40,268 nucleotides of DNA from Lapidilactobacillus bayanensis (lineage in GTDB: Bacteria > Bacillota > Bacilli > Lactobacillales > Lactobacillaceae). A program made the position numbers and the translations under genes. The stretch is from contig NZ_RHOX01000020.1 of assembly GCF_003946695.1 (NCBI RefSeq), positions 1 through 40,268 on the forward strand, in the 5' to 3' direction. Under the pieces are notes generated by a model. It worked only from the letters and a program-made list of their open reading frames with translations. It was not told the origin of the DNA and did no database searches. Each line of letters opens with the position of its first letter. Positions within the stretch are counted from its first letter, which is position 1. Of the stretch, positions 32,445 through 40,268 are shown piece after piece.

Positions 32445-34682
32445 TTAAGCATTCCGAGCTTGGTTAGCAACTTGGTTATTGCTAAAACTCATATGCTTAA
32501 CCCGATGAATGATCTCTTCATGGCGACCATGAACCATTGGCCGTTGATTAGGATTACCTAAGTAACCACAAGTTCGCTTAACCACATCACAAGAAGCAGG
32601 ATCGCTATTACCACATTGTGGGCACTTAAAGCCTTTTTCCGTAGCGACGAACTCACCCTTATAACCACATTTAAAGCATTGATCAATCGGTGTATTGGTC
32701 CCTAAATAAGAGATTTTATCATACGCATAATCCCAGACTGCTTCTAAGGCTTTAGGATTTTGTTTGATATTTGGATATTCACAGTAATGGATAAAGCCAC
32801 CACTAGTATAAGGTTCATATTCTGATTCAAAACTTAACTTTTCAAAAGGTGTCCAAGCTTTACGGACATCCAAATGGAAAGAGTTTGTGTAGTATTCTTT
32901 ATCCGTAATATCTTTAACCTTGCCGAATTTCTTCGTATCGGCAGCACAGAAGGTATTCGTTAAAGATTCAGCCGGTGTGGCATAAACAGAGTAGTGATAA
33001 CCTTCCGCCTTTTCCCAATCTTTGCAATGATTGTATAGATTCTTAACCACATCAATTGAGAACTGCTTAGCTTCAGGATTCTTTTCCCACTCAGGCCCAT
33101 AAAAGACGGTACAAACTTCATAAATTCCGATGTAACCTAAGGAAACCGTTGCACGACCATTTTTGAATAATTCATCAACGCTATCAGTCGGCTTAAGACG
33201 CTTACCAAAAGCACCATATTCATATAAAATTGGTGCGTTATCTGGTATAGCCTCTTTAACGCGATCAATCCGATATTGCAATGCTTCGTGCGCAATGTCT
33301 AACTGATTGGCAAAGAGCTTCCAGAATTTATCCTGATCACCAACACCATCATTATCACGCGATTCCAACGCAATCCGCGGCAAATTGATTGTCACGACGC
33401 CTAGATTCATCCGACCAGAATTAACATCCTTACCCGTCTCAGGATCCGTCCAACCTTGTAAGAAACTACGACACCCCATTGGCGCCTTAAAACTGCCTGT
33501 CATCGCTTTTAGTCGATCATAGTTAATAATATCAGGGTACATCCGTTTCGTGGCACACTGGATGGCTAGCTCCTTAATATCGTAATTAACATCATCTGGT
33601 TGGCGATTAGTACCTTCTTTGATTGAATAAACTAATTTTGGAAAAATAGCAGTTCGATGTTCAATCCCCAGACCTAAAATCCGCACATTTAAAATGGCCT
33701 TTTGAATTTCCCGTTCATACCAAGATGTTCCTAAACCAAAACCAATCGTGACAAATGGCGTTTGACCATTTGATGAGTACAATGTATTGATTTCGTATTC
33801 TAAAGCCTGCATGGCATCATAAATATCTTTTTTAGTCTTGGCTTGGGCGAATGCTTCTTGCTTGGCCTGATCATCAGTAATCATTGCAGCATCTTTCAAA
33901 TGCTTCTTGTAATTCATCTCTGCATATGGTGCTAACAATTCATCCGTACGGTCACTTGAACAGCCACCATATTGCGAAGACGCAACGTTAGCGATAATCT
34001 GACTCATCTGCGCAGTCGCCGTTTGAATTGAATGTGGTGATTCCACGTCAGCATTACCAATCTTAAAGCCATGACTCAACATCTCTTTAAAATCGATTAA
34101 ACAGCAGTTCGTCATCGGGCTGAATGGTTGGTAGTCCAAATCGTGCCAATGAATATCACCTTTCAAATGAGCGTTGGCAACTTTCGGCGGCAACATTTTT
34201 AACCCCATCGCCTTGGAAACAGTCCCCGCTGTTAAGTCCCGCTGCGTGTTGAAAACGCGACTATCTTTGTTTGCGTTTTCATTAACGACCGTTGCATCGC
34301 GATCCAACAACTTTTGAATGGTCACATTAATATCTGTGGCTTCGCTACGTTCAAAGTCACGCTCAGTTCGATAACTGATATAGTCTTTGGCAATCTGATA
34401 CAAATGATGATCCAATAATGTGTGCTCCACAATATTTTGGATTTCATAAATTTTAACATTCTCGTGGAAACGATCAGCAATTTCAGCCAGTACATCATCT
34501 AGTACAGTTTGCAAATCATTTAGCGTTTTTAAGTCAACATCTTCGTGATCACTTTCGGTATTGGCAGCTTTTTGCATCGCCTGCGCAATCTTGTCAGGAT
34601 CGAAGTTCATCACGCGGCCATCGCGCTTAATCACTTTAATATTTAGTGTTTCTGTCGCAACATTTGTCTTCAATTCCTGCAT
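32445..34682 (-). CDS. nrdD: Anaerobic ribonucleoside-triphosphate reductase NrdD
   Basis: This 745-residue enzyme makes deoxynucleotides without oxygen. The N-terminal ATP cone (KVIKRDGRVMNFDPDKIA, about 16-110) gives allosteric control. Active-site cysteines lie in the central barrel region. A zinc ribbon with CFKCG and CPQCG (about 670-695) precedes the glycyl-radical motif RTCGYLGN with G706. The ATG at 34680-34682 has GAGG upstream. Two NrdR-like boxes and a TATAAT lie in the promoter. Confidence 0.97.
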   Translation of the reverse strand: MQELKTNVATETLNIKVIKRDGRVMNFDPDKIAQAMQKAANTESDHEDVDLKTLNDLQTVLDDVLAEIADRFHENVKIYEIQNIVEHTLLDHHLYQIAKDYISYRTERDFERSEATDINVTIQKLLDRDATVVNENANKDSRVFNTQRDLTAGTVSKAMGLKMLPPKVANAHLKGDIHWHDLDYQPFSPMTNCCLIDFKEMLSHGFKIGNADVESPHSIQTATAQMSQIIANVASSQYGGCSSDRTDELLAPYAEMNYKKHLKDAAMITDDQAKQEAFAQAKTKKDIYDAMQALEYEINTLYSSNGQTPFVTIGFGLGTSWYEREIQKAILNVRILGLGIEHRTAIFPKLVYSIKEGTNRQPDDVNYDIKELAIQCATKRMYPDIINYDRLKAMTGSFKAPMGCRSFLQGWTDPETGKDVNSGRMNLGVVTINLPRIALESRDNDGVGDQDKFWKLFANQLDIAHEALQYRIDRVKEAIPDNAPILYEYGAFGKRLKPTDSVDELFKNGRATVSLGYIGIYEVCTVFYGPEWEKNPEAKQFSIDVVKNLYNHCKDWEKAEGYHYSVYATPAESLTNTFCAADTKKFGKVKDITDKEYYTNSFHLDVRKAWTPFEKLSFESEYEPYTSGGFIHYCEYPNIKQNPKALEAVWDYAYDKISYLGTNTPIDQCFKCGYKGEFVATEKGFKCPQCGNSDPASCDVVKRTCGYLGNPNQRPMVHGRHEEIIHRVKHMSFSNNQVANQARNA

Positions 34683-34710
34683 CTCAACAACCTCTTATCT
34701 TGATTCATTA

Positions 34711-34769
34711 ATTATAATCATACACACCATATCTTGAAATAACAAGTTGTGGATGACTAGATATTGTGG
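34711..34769. promoter_or_regulatory. nrdDG promoter with two NrdR-like boxes
   Basis: A perfect TATAAT lies on the minus strand at 34711-34716. The sequence at 34754-34769 (core CTAGATATTGTG) and that at 34724-34739 (core CCATATCTTG) resemble the NrdR box. They start 30 bp apart, about three helical turns, on one face of the DNA. The nearer box covers the -35 region. NrdR represses nrd genes when ATP/dATP is bound. Confidence 0.65.
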
Positions 34770-34813
34770 ATAAAGCTGTGCATATCCTGAATAACATACA
34801 AAATATTTCAGCC

Positions 34814-34854
34814 AAAAAAATAGCAGAATTCAGTTGAAACACCGAATTCTGCTA
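34814..34854 (-). terminator. Terminator of copB
   Basis: TAGCAGAATTC (34821-34831) pairs with GAATTCTGCTA (34844-34854). Seven T follow on the minus strand. Confidence 0.85.
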
Positions 34855-34942
34855 CTCATTATTTACGCTATTTTATTCAAGTATGATCAAAAATATTTTG
34901 AAATTATTTTGATCAACATTGTTTAAGTCGTGATACAAAAAT

Positions 34943-37249
34943 CTATTTTTTTAAATGTAACGTCATAGCATTGATTGCGACAATAATCGTTGACATTGAC
35001 ATGATCAACGCACCAACAGCTGGATTAATCACAATACCGATTGGAGCTAAGATACCGGCAGCCAGTGGAATCGTCACGACATTGTAACCAGCGCCCCACC
35101 AAAGATTCTCAATCATTTTACGTTTAGCGGCTTTAGCCAAATGTAAGAAGTTAACCACATCAGCCGGATCACTCTGAACTAGAACGACATCGGCAGAATC
35201 GATTGCCACATCAGTTCCGGCACCAATTGCAACACCAACATCAGCACGCACCAAGGCAGGCGCATCATTAACACCATCACCGACCATCATTACCTTGTTA
35301 CCTTGACTTTGATAGTCACGAATGACTTTTTCTTTATCTTCGGGTAAAAGTTGGGCTTTAAATTCAGTAATACCCAATACTTGTGCAACTTTAGCAGCAG
35401 TTTGTTGATTGTCACCGGTTAACATCACTGGCGTAATATTCATTGCCTGCAAGTTACTAATGAATTGAGCAGCATCAGGTTTAATCTGATCGCCAACAGC
35501 TAAGATTGCTAGTGGTTGAGTGCCACTGATTAAGTAGCTGATACTATTACCTTGAGCCGCCAATTGATCATATTGCGTTTGGTCAAAACTAATCTGTTGT
35601 TTTTGTAAATAAGCAGCAGTGACAATCTGATAAGTTTTACCAGCAATTGTGCCACTTAAGCCGACACCTTTAATTGTTTTCACATCTGTAGCACTTGCAA
35701 TCGTCAACTGTGCCTTCTTGGCAGCATTCAAAACACCAGTTGCAATCGGATGACTACTATGTTGCTCCAAACTGGCCATTAATGCCAGTGCTTGATCAGA
35801 AGTCAAATCTGTAGTCAAATTCTCGATCGCATTAACGGTAAATTTACCTTCAGTCAAGGTACCAGTTTTATCCAACAAGACGTGAGAAATTGCTGGTGCT
35901 TTTTCCATAGCATCACGTTGCTGAATCAAGAGTCCGTTAGCTGCAGCAATTGATGTGCTACGAGCAACAACCAATGGAATTGCAACACCTAACGCATGAG
36001 GGCAAGCGATCACAAACACGGTTACCATCCGCGATAAGCCGGTCGCTAAATCCGCATTAATCGTCCAAAAAATAAATGCTAATATCCCAAACACTAACGC
36101 AGCGTAAAATAACCAACCGGCAACTTTATCTGCCAATGTTTCAGTCCGCGATTTATCTTGTTGCGCTTTTTTAACCAACTGCATGACTTGTGACAAATAA
36201 CCACTTTCACCAGTACCTGTCACTTGAACTGTCAATGAACCATCGCCGTTAACAGAACCACCGATTACACTAGCACCAACAGACTTTTTAACTGCTTTAG
36301 ACTCACCTGTTACTAAAGATTCGTTGACTGAACTTGCACCGCTAAGAATTTTACCATCCGCAGGAATAGATTCTCCGGCACGAACAACAACAAGGTCATC
36401 AACTTTAACATCTGCCAACTTTTTATCGATAATCTTGCCGTCTGCTAGTTGTACGTGAGCTTCACCAGGAAGTAGCTGGGCCATCTTTTCAACGGCATTA
36501 CCGGCGCTCATAATGGCGTTCATTTCGATCCAGTGACCTAGCAACATGATTACAACCAACGTGGCCAGTTCAGAGAAGAAGTCCATAATATGTGCACTGT
36601 GGGTAAAATTGTTAATAATAAACGCATAGACACTATAAACATAAGCAACACCAGTTCCTAAGGCAATCAAGGTCATCATCGCTGGTTGATGCTGTTGTAA
36701 TTCAGCCTTGGCTCCTGAGAAGAATGGCCGCCCACCATAGAAGAAAATAATCGTCGCTGCAATGAGAACGAGCCATTCTGAACCAGTAAAAGTAACCGTA
36801 AAAGGCATCGTAATTCCCATTATTGGTGCAAAAATTAAAATTGGTATCATCAAAATCAACGAGACCCAAAATTTTTGCTTCAGATTACCCATATGCATCA
36901 TGTGGCCGCCGCCCATGTCCATATCCATATCGCTCATGTCCATGTTGCTCTTATCGTGCATGTCACTCATGTTCATATTGCTCATATCATGCATGTCACT
37001 CATATCCATGTTATCCATATCATGCATATCAGCCATGTTGTGCATTGAATGCGTCATTTTACTATGGTTCATCTGGTGGTGATCCATTTTCATTTCGTGA
37101 GTTGCCTGATTATGTTCTGGCTGATCTGTGACATGTTCTGAATCGTGGTGTTCTGACATCATGGTCTGATTCATTTCCTCAGTGGTCATTTTATGATCAT
37201 GGTTTTCGTGAGTTGTCATTTTCTGCTGTGCTTGATTTTTATCCGTCAT
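34943..37249 (-). CDS. copB: Copper-translocating P1B-type ATPase, CopB-like
   Basis: This 768-residue heavy-metal ATPase should export copper. The first 120 residues are rich in Met, His and Asp and carry three 11-residue repeats, a soluble metal-binding tail in place of a CxxC domain. Eight membrane segments follow. The metal-site motif CPHALG marks the CPH (CopB) subgroup. DKTGTLTEG is the phosphorylation site, SSHPIA holds the HP motif, and GDGVNDAPAL closes the ATP site. A G-rich ribosome site (GGGGGAA) precedes the ATG at 37247-37249. Two CopY-type operators and a good promoter lie upstream. The gene stands alone; no CopY, CopZ or CopA gene is in the window. Confidence 0.93.
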   Translation of the reverse strand: MTDKNQAQQKMTTHENHDHKMTTEEMNQTMMSEHHDSEHVTDQPEHNQATHEMKMDHHQMNHSKMTHSMHNMADMHDMDNMDMSDMHDMSNMNMSDMHDKSNMDMSDMDMDMGGGHMMHMGNLKQKFWVSLILMIPILIFAPIMGITMPFTVTFTGSEWLVLIAATIIFFYGGRPFFSGAKAELQQHQPAMMTLIALGTGVAYVYSVYAFIINNFTHSAHIMDFFSELATLVVIMLLGHWIEMNAIMSAGNAVEKMAQLLPGEAHVQLADGKIIDKKLADVKVDDLVVVRAGESIPADGKILSGASSVNESLVTGESKAVKKSVGASVIGGSVNGDGSLTVQVTGTGESGYLSQVMQLVKKAQQDKSRTETLADKVAGWLFYAALVFGILAFIFWTINADLATGLSRMVTVFVIACPHALGVAIPLVVARSTSIAAANGLLIQQRDAMEKAPAISHVLLDKTGTLTEGKFTVNAIENLTTDLTSDQALALMASLEQHSSHPIATGVLNAAKKAQLTIASATDVKTIKGVGLSGTIAGKTYQIVTAAYLQKQQISFDQTQYDQLAAQGNSISYLISGTQPLAILAVGDQIKPDAAQFISNLQAMNITPVMLTGDNQQTAAKVAQVLGITEFKAQLLPEDKEKVIRDYQSQGNKVMMVGDGVNDAPALVRADVGVAIGAGTDVAIDSADVVLVQSDPADVVNFLHLAKAAKRKMIENLWWGAGYNVVTIPLAAGILAPIGIVINPAVGALIMSMSTIIVAINAMTLHLKK
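36929..37027 (-). repeat. 33-bp tandem repeat inside copB
   Basis: Three in-frame copies of 33 bp encode MHDMDNMDMSD, MHDMSNMNMSD and MHDKSNMDMSD (residues 75-107), continuing into MDMDMGGGH. Copy-number change here would alter the metal-binding tail without breaking the frame. Confidence 0.85.
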
Positions 37250-37294
37250 GATTTATTCCCCCATGGTTAATCGCAAAACAAATTTAACCTAATC

Positions 37295-37350
37295 TACAAT
37301 TGTAACTTCATCAACGATTAAAGTTTACATTTGTAAATTTAATCTGTCAA
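37295..37350 (-). promoter_or_regulatory. copB promoter with two CopY-like operators
   Basis: On the minus strand, TTGACA (37345-37350) and TAAACT (37322-37327) are spaced by 17 bases. TACATTTGTA (37326-37335) overlaps the -10 and spacer, and TACAATTGTA (37295-37304) lies 31 bp downstream. Both fit the cop box TACAnnTGTA, which CopY-type repressors leave when copper is high. Confidence 0.85.
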
Positions 37351-37444
37351 GTTATTTTATTTTCTCATCTTCTCATAACCCTATTTCTTTTTGCCAAACA
37401 ATTGTCTACACTGAGAGATAATAAATTTTATTTGGGGTACTGGT

Positions 37445-38392
37445 ATGCAATTTATTTCAAGAAAGAATTTTATTTTTGGGTCTGTCTTAGCGAGTGTTGC
37501 CGCGATTATGTGGGGCTTCTCCGGCGTTACTGTTAGCATGCTGTTTAAGAGTAATCCCGCCATGACACCGCTATGGGTTTGCCAAGTACGCATGTTGACC
37601 GCCGCCGTAATCATGCTAATACTTTGCCAAATACGTGGTGAACACCCGTTACAAATTTGGCATGATCGCCAAGCTATTTTGAATTTAATGGCCTATGCTT
37701 TTCTTGGTTTAATTCCGGTGCAATACTGTTATTTTAAGACGGTCGAGTACGGCAACGCACCAATTGCCACAATTTTGCAATTTTTAGGACCTTTTGTGAT
37801 TACGTTGTACTATTCTGTCTTCAAGCGACAAAGACCAACCTTGGTAGAAACAATTGGTTTGTTAACTGCCTTTCTCGGGACATTGTTAATTGTAACCCAT
37901 GGGCATTTAACACAACTTGCAGTTGCGCCAGTTGTTATTTTCTGGGGGGTTCTTTCTGCGATTGGCGTTGCTGCGAATGCACTTACACCTCGCAAGCTAA
38001 TTCCTAAGTATGGTGCCTTAAGTACAACTGGTTGGGGTATGCTCATTGCTGGTAGCGCACTGAATTTATTGCGGCCTTTTTGGCAACACAAAGTACCCTT
38101 AACTGGTGTAGATATTGGCTTATTGTTAATTACAATTTTAATTGGTACCGTCATTGCCTTTATTGTTTATGCCACTAGCCTGCTTTATATTTTACCAACA
38201 ACTGCCACTTTGTTAGATGCTTTTGAACCATTATCGGCCACTTTCTTTGCCGTTTTATTGGTTCACACGCACTTACAACAGATGGATTTTATTGGCGGTA
38301 TCTTGATTATTCTTGCCGTTGTGATGATCACTTCTAATTTACCCGCACTCTTTTCAAAGCTTCAGCGACATCCACAATCCAAGGTGCACTAG
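37445..38392 (+). CDS. EamA/DMT-family transporter
   Basis: This 315-residue membrane protein has ten hydrophobic segments arranged as two EamA repeats. The first has IMWGFSGVTVSMLF and a helix-4 stretch TILQFLGPFVITLYY. The second has VIFWGVLSAIGVAANALTPR and TATLLDAFEPLSATFFAV. Such proteins usually export amino acids or other metabolites; the substrate is unknown. The ATG is preceded by GGGGT. It is divergent from copB, with which it shares an upstream region. Confidence 0.88.
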   Translation: MQFISRKNFIFGSVLASVAAIMWGFSGVTVSMLFKSNPAMTPLWVCQVRMLTAAVIMLILCQIRGEHPLQIWHDRQAILNLMAYAFLGLIPVQYCYFKTVEYGNAPIATILQFLGPFVITLYYSVFKRQRPTLVETIGLLTAFLGTLLIVTHGHLTQLAVAPVVIFWGVLSAIGVAANALTPRKLIPKYGALSTTGWGMLIAGSALNLLRPFWQHKVPLTGVDIGLLLITILIGTVIAFIVYATSLLYILPTTATLLDAFEPLSATFFAVLLVHTHLQQMDFIGGILIILAVVMITSNLPALFSKLQRHPQSKVH

Positions 38393-38456
38393 TTCGACTA
38401 TGATAATTTTCACTGACATTTTTTCAAAAAACGTGTTAGACTAATATTATTCTACT

Positions 38457-38550
38457 TCAAAAAATAACCGTAAATTCCAGTCGTGATGCGTAGCGACGTC
38501 AGTAACGCACGCATCACGTCGTGTAGGGAATTTGCGGTTTTTATTTTGCG
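38457..38550 (+). terminator. Nested hairpin before the DHA2 transporter gene (terminator or attenuator)
   Basis: An outer stem pairs CCGTAAATTCC (38468-38478) with GGAATTTGCGG (38527-38537). An inner stem pairs CGTGATGCGT (38482-38491) with ACGCATCACG (38509-38518), with a 17-base loop. TTTTTATTTT follows on the plus strand. It may end the EamA transcript or act as a leader attenuator for the transporter gene that starts 27 bases later. A TATTAT/TAATAT stretch at 38442-38450 could be a promoter in front of it. Confidence 0.6.
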
Positions 38551-38577
38551 TAATTTTATAATTGGAGGTATTTTATT

Positions 38578-39972
38578 TTGAACGAAAAAATTCCACGTTC
38601 AGCGTTGCTCAGTATTTTATCAGCGATGCTCTTGAGTTTTATGGGTATTCTAGTCGAAACATCCTTGAACGTCACCTATGCGACCTTGACTCAACAATTA
38701 GGCGTTAATTTGGCGACTATTCAATGGTTGACGACCGGCTATTTACTGGTCGTCACCATGATGATGATTGCTTCGGCACACTTAATTAAAAAGTATCCCG
38801 TCAAATCACTGTTCCTTTTTGCAATCACGAGTTTTGCCATTGGTAGCATTATTCTTGGCACAGCGGCTAGTTTCCCAATCATGTTGTTAGGACGAATTAT
38901 TCAAGGTTTATCAACCGGTTTATCCATCCCGCTGATGTTTCATTTAATATTAAGTTCAGTGCCCCGCGAACATTTAGCCACTTATACTGGTATGGCGGCA
39001 ATGATTATCGCACTTGCTCCCGCTCTTGGTCCTACATATGGCGGGATTCTAACAGCACTTTGGTCTTGGCGGATGATTTTTTGGTTACTAATTCCTTTTA
39101 TTATCTTAGTCTTGATCTTAGGTATCAAGAATTTATCGTTGCAGCCGGCCGAACCAGCTGATCAATTTGATACGATCGGGTTCATCATGCTTTCCACAAT
39201 TTTGTTTTTAATTGATTTGGCATTCAGTGAAGCAGCTAAATTTAGTTTCCTCAGCATTCAATTTATCGGCTTACTAACAACGGCTTTAATTTTAGGTGTG
39301 CTTTATTACAACTATAATTTACATAGTCGGCGGCACTTAATCGACTTCACAATTTTCAAAAATAAAATCGTCAGCTGGCATCTCTTAGGCTACTTCTTAT
39401 TACAGTTTATTAATATTGGTTTATCGTTTGTCATTCCCCAGGTTGCACAATTAGTTCTCGGCCAAAGTTCTTCTACTGCAGGAATGATGCTACTACCCGG
39501 TGCTTTATTAGGCGCTATTGTAGCACCACTAGCTGGCCGCTTAATGGATAGTTTAGGTCGACCGCTACCAATTGTAATTGGTCATTTCATTCTGATGTTA
39601 GGCACGTTAGCCTATGTTCTTTGCAGTCGGCATTTAACTGTCGCTTTAGTCGTAATCTTCTACATGATTTTACGTCTTGGCTTCAACCTCGCCTTTGGGA
39701 ACACCATCACTGATGCCAGTCTACAAATTGCTAATCAACAAAAGGCAGATATTAATGCGGCATTTAATATGGCACAACAATATGCTGGATCTTTCGGTAC
39801 AGGCGTTTTAGCCGCGATTATCGGCGTTTATCAAGCAAATTCGGGTAATCTTGCCACCTCCACCGCAAACGGTGCACGCGTCGATTATTGGCTGTTATTC
39901 GGCCTTGCAATTATTGCCTTAATCAGTGGTTGGTTTAGTTATCGTGAAAGTATGAAACAACATAAAAACTAA
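38578..39972 (+). CDS. DHA2-family MFS multidrug transporter (EmrB/QacA-like)
   Basis: This 464-residue transporter has 12 to 14 membrane segments. Helix 1 region reads LVETSLNVTYATL, where other family members have D/NxTIVNVALP. QWLTTGYLL is the helix-2 motif. GRIIQGLSTGLSIPL is motif B, with the conserved Arg. PALGPTYGGIL is the motif C drug-antiporter signature. It probably exports drugs by proton exchange; the substrate is unknown. The start is TTG (38578-38580) with GGAGG nine bases upstream. A hairpin with a T tail lies just before the ribosome site. Confidence 0.9.
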   Translation: MNEKIPRSALLSILSAMLLSFMGILVETSLNVTYATLTQQLGVNLATIQWLTTGYLLVVTMMMIASAHLIKKYPVKSLFLFAITSFAIGSIILGTAASFPIMLLGRIIQGLSTGLSIPLMFHLILSSVPREHLATYTGMAAMIIALAPALGPTYGGILTALWSWRMIFWLLIPFIILVLILGIKNLSLQPAEPADQFDTIGFIMLSTILFLIDLAFSEAAKFSFLSIQFIGLLTTALILGVLYYNYNLHSRRHLIDFTIFKNKIVSWHLLGYFLLQFINIGLSFVIPQVAQLVLGQSSSTAGMMLLPGALLGAIVAPLAGRLMDSLGRPLPIVIGHFILMLGTLAYVLCSRHLTVALVVIFYMILRLGFNLAFGNTITDASLQIANQQKADINAAFNMAQQYAGSFGTGVLAAIIGVYQANSGNLATSTANGARVDYWLLFGLAIIALISGWFSYRESMKQHKN

Positions 39973-40024
39973 TTAGCTCTTGTTCATGATTGCGTGCGTT
40001 GATTCAAGGCGAACCAACAGCAAC

Positions 40025-40050
40025 TTGACTTAAGTGCAATTGACTTAAGT
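40025..40050 (+). repeat. Two direct copies of an 11-base repeat
   Basis: TTGACTTAAGT occurs at 40025-40035 and 40040-40050, with GCAA between. Each holds the palindrome ACTTAAGT. It lies just before repeat R4; its role is unknown. Confidence 0.7.
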
Positions 40051-40127
40051 ATTGTAAATCCCAGAACTGTTATGTTGTGCTTCTTCGTGCCTGCGGGAAA
40101 TGCGCTGGTGGAACGCTGTGGGCTCGA

Positions 40128-40156
40128 CTTTAAGCCAATCTACGATTGTCTTAAAG
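40128..40156 (+). repeat. H1-type hairpin of R4
   Basis: CTTTAAG (40128-40134), C135, CAATC, loop TAC, GATTG, T149, CTTAAAG (40150-40156). All 12 pairs are perfect, with the C/T mismatch. Confidence 0.85.
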
Positions 40157-40163
40157 CTCGGCC

Positions 40164-40193
40164 TTGTCGTAAATGGTAAACCATTAACGACAA
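40164..40193 (+). repeat. H2-type hairpin of R4, next to the intron insertion point
   Basis: TT-GTC-GT, A171, AATGG, TAAA, CCATT, A186, AC-GAC-AA (40187-40193). TTTCA follows and then the intron start. Confidence 0.85.
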
Positions 40194-40198
40194 TTTCA

Positions 40199-40268
40199 GT
40201 GCGCCCGGCATGAGCATCAACTAGACGGTGAAAGTCCGTTGCGGGCCGTAGTAGTCGGAACCGTTAGT
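40199..40268 (+). mobile_element. 5' end of a group II intron (group IIC-like), cut by the window edge
   Basis: GTGCGCCCGGCATGAG is the start expected of a bacterial group II intron (GUGYG). The next 55 bases (ACGGTGAAAGTCCGT, then GTAGTAGTCGGAACCGTTAG) resemble the domain I opening of group IIC introns such as the Oceanobacillus one. Group IIC introns insert a few bases after a stem-loop, and this one starts five bases after hairpin H2. Only 70 bases are inside the window, so the reverse transcriptase gene and the catalytic domain V cannot be seen. Confidence 0.8.

Larger units (their letters stand above)
40062..40198 (+). repeat. Composite intergenic repeat, copy R4, interrupted by an intron
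   Basis: The start (GAACTGTTATGTTGTGCTTC, then TTCGTGCCTGCGG and GCGCTGGTGGAACGCTG) matches R3 from 23291 and the reverse complement of R2 from 18100. H1 and H2 hairpins follow. Just after H2, where R2 and R3 continue with the CTGACCGCGATTTCC centre, the match stops and intron sequence begins. Confidence 0.88.

Noticed and set aside
36762-37131. Two plus-strand frames of about 100 codons opposite copB
   Set aside because: They are antisense shadows of the Met/His repeat region and have very biased composition.
17440-40198. Repeats as a CRISPR array
   Set aside because: Copies are hundreds of bases long, kilobases apart, and in both orientations, with no short regular spacers and no cas genes.
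1-40268. tRNA or rRNA genes
   Set aside because: No cloverleaf with tRNA consensus boxes and no rRNA sequence was recognised on either strand.

Overview
The window looks like chromosomal DNA of a low-GC lactic acid bacterium, most likely a Lactobacillaceae member. The reasons are: the MecA and Spx pair, anaerobic NrdD/NrdG, an FMN lactate oxidase gene, a CopB-type copper ATPase under CopY-like operators, a nucleoside deoxyribosyltransferase, a BceRS/BceAB-type module, strong GGAGG ribosome binding sites, and frequent GTG/TTG starts. The genus cannot be fixed from the sequence alone.

Positions 394-14665 form an exopolysaccharide locus. It has a CapD/EpsC-like nucleotide-sugar dehydratase, an Mga-like regulator divergent from it, and a seven-gene minus-strand operon: DegT aminotransferase, GT4, GT2, Wzx flippase, PLP fold-III decarboxylase-like enzyme, ATP-grasp ligase, and EpsL-like priming sugar transferase. 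A second two-gene unit carries a Wzy polymerase and a Wzd/YveK chain-length protein. The dehydratase and aminotransferase imply a 4-amino sugar. No acetyltransferase is present, and the decarboxylase/ATP-grasp pair is an unusual addition. No Wze kinase or Wzb phosphatase is seen.

Positions 15106-18611 hold mecA, an MFS transporter and spx on the minus strand. A 660-bp repeat and the MFS gene separate spx from mecA. Positions 18952-25757 hold an MBL-fold hydrolase, BceAB-like ABC transporter and deoxyribosyltransferase on the minus strand, another repeat, then a BceRS-like two-component system on the plus strand. Positions 25872-39972 are mostly metabolic: pyridoxine/HMP kinase, arylsulfotransferase (probably starting at ATT), a frameshifted lactate oxidase gene, an Rrf2 regulator with an NmrA/QorB oxidoreductase, nrdG/nrdD behind tandem NrdR-like boxes, copB, an EamA transporter and a DHA2-type MFS transporter.

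The most unusual content is a family of large intergenic composite repeats, with four copies in 40 kb (1-300, 17440-18100, 23291-23810, 40062-40198). Each is built from cloverleaf-like modules of about 145 bp carrying two kinds of imperfect hairpin. The stems change sequence from copy to copy with compensatory substitutions, while one mismatch and its neighbours stay fixed. Paired modules sit in mirror orientation inside longer palindromic arms. The copy at the right edge is interrupted, five bases after one of these hairpins, by what looks like the 5' end of a group IIC intron, which runs off the window.
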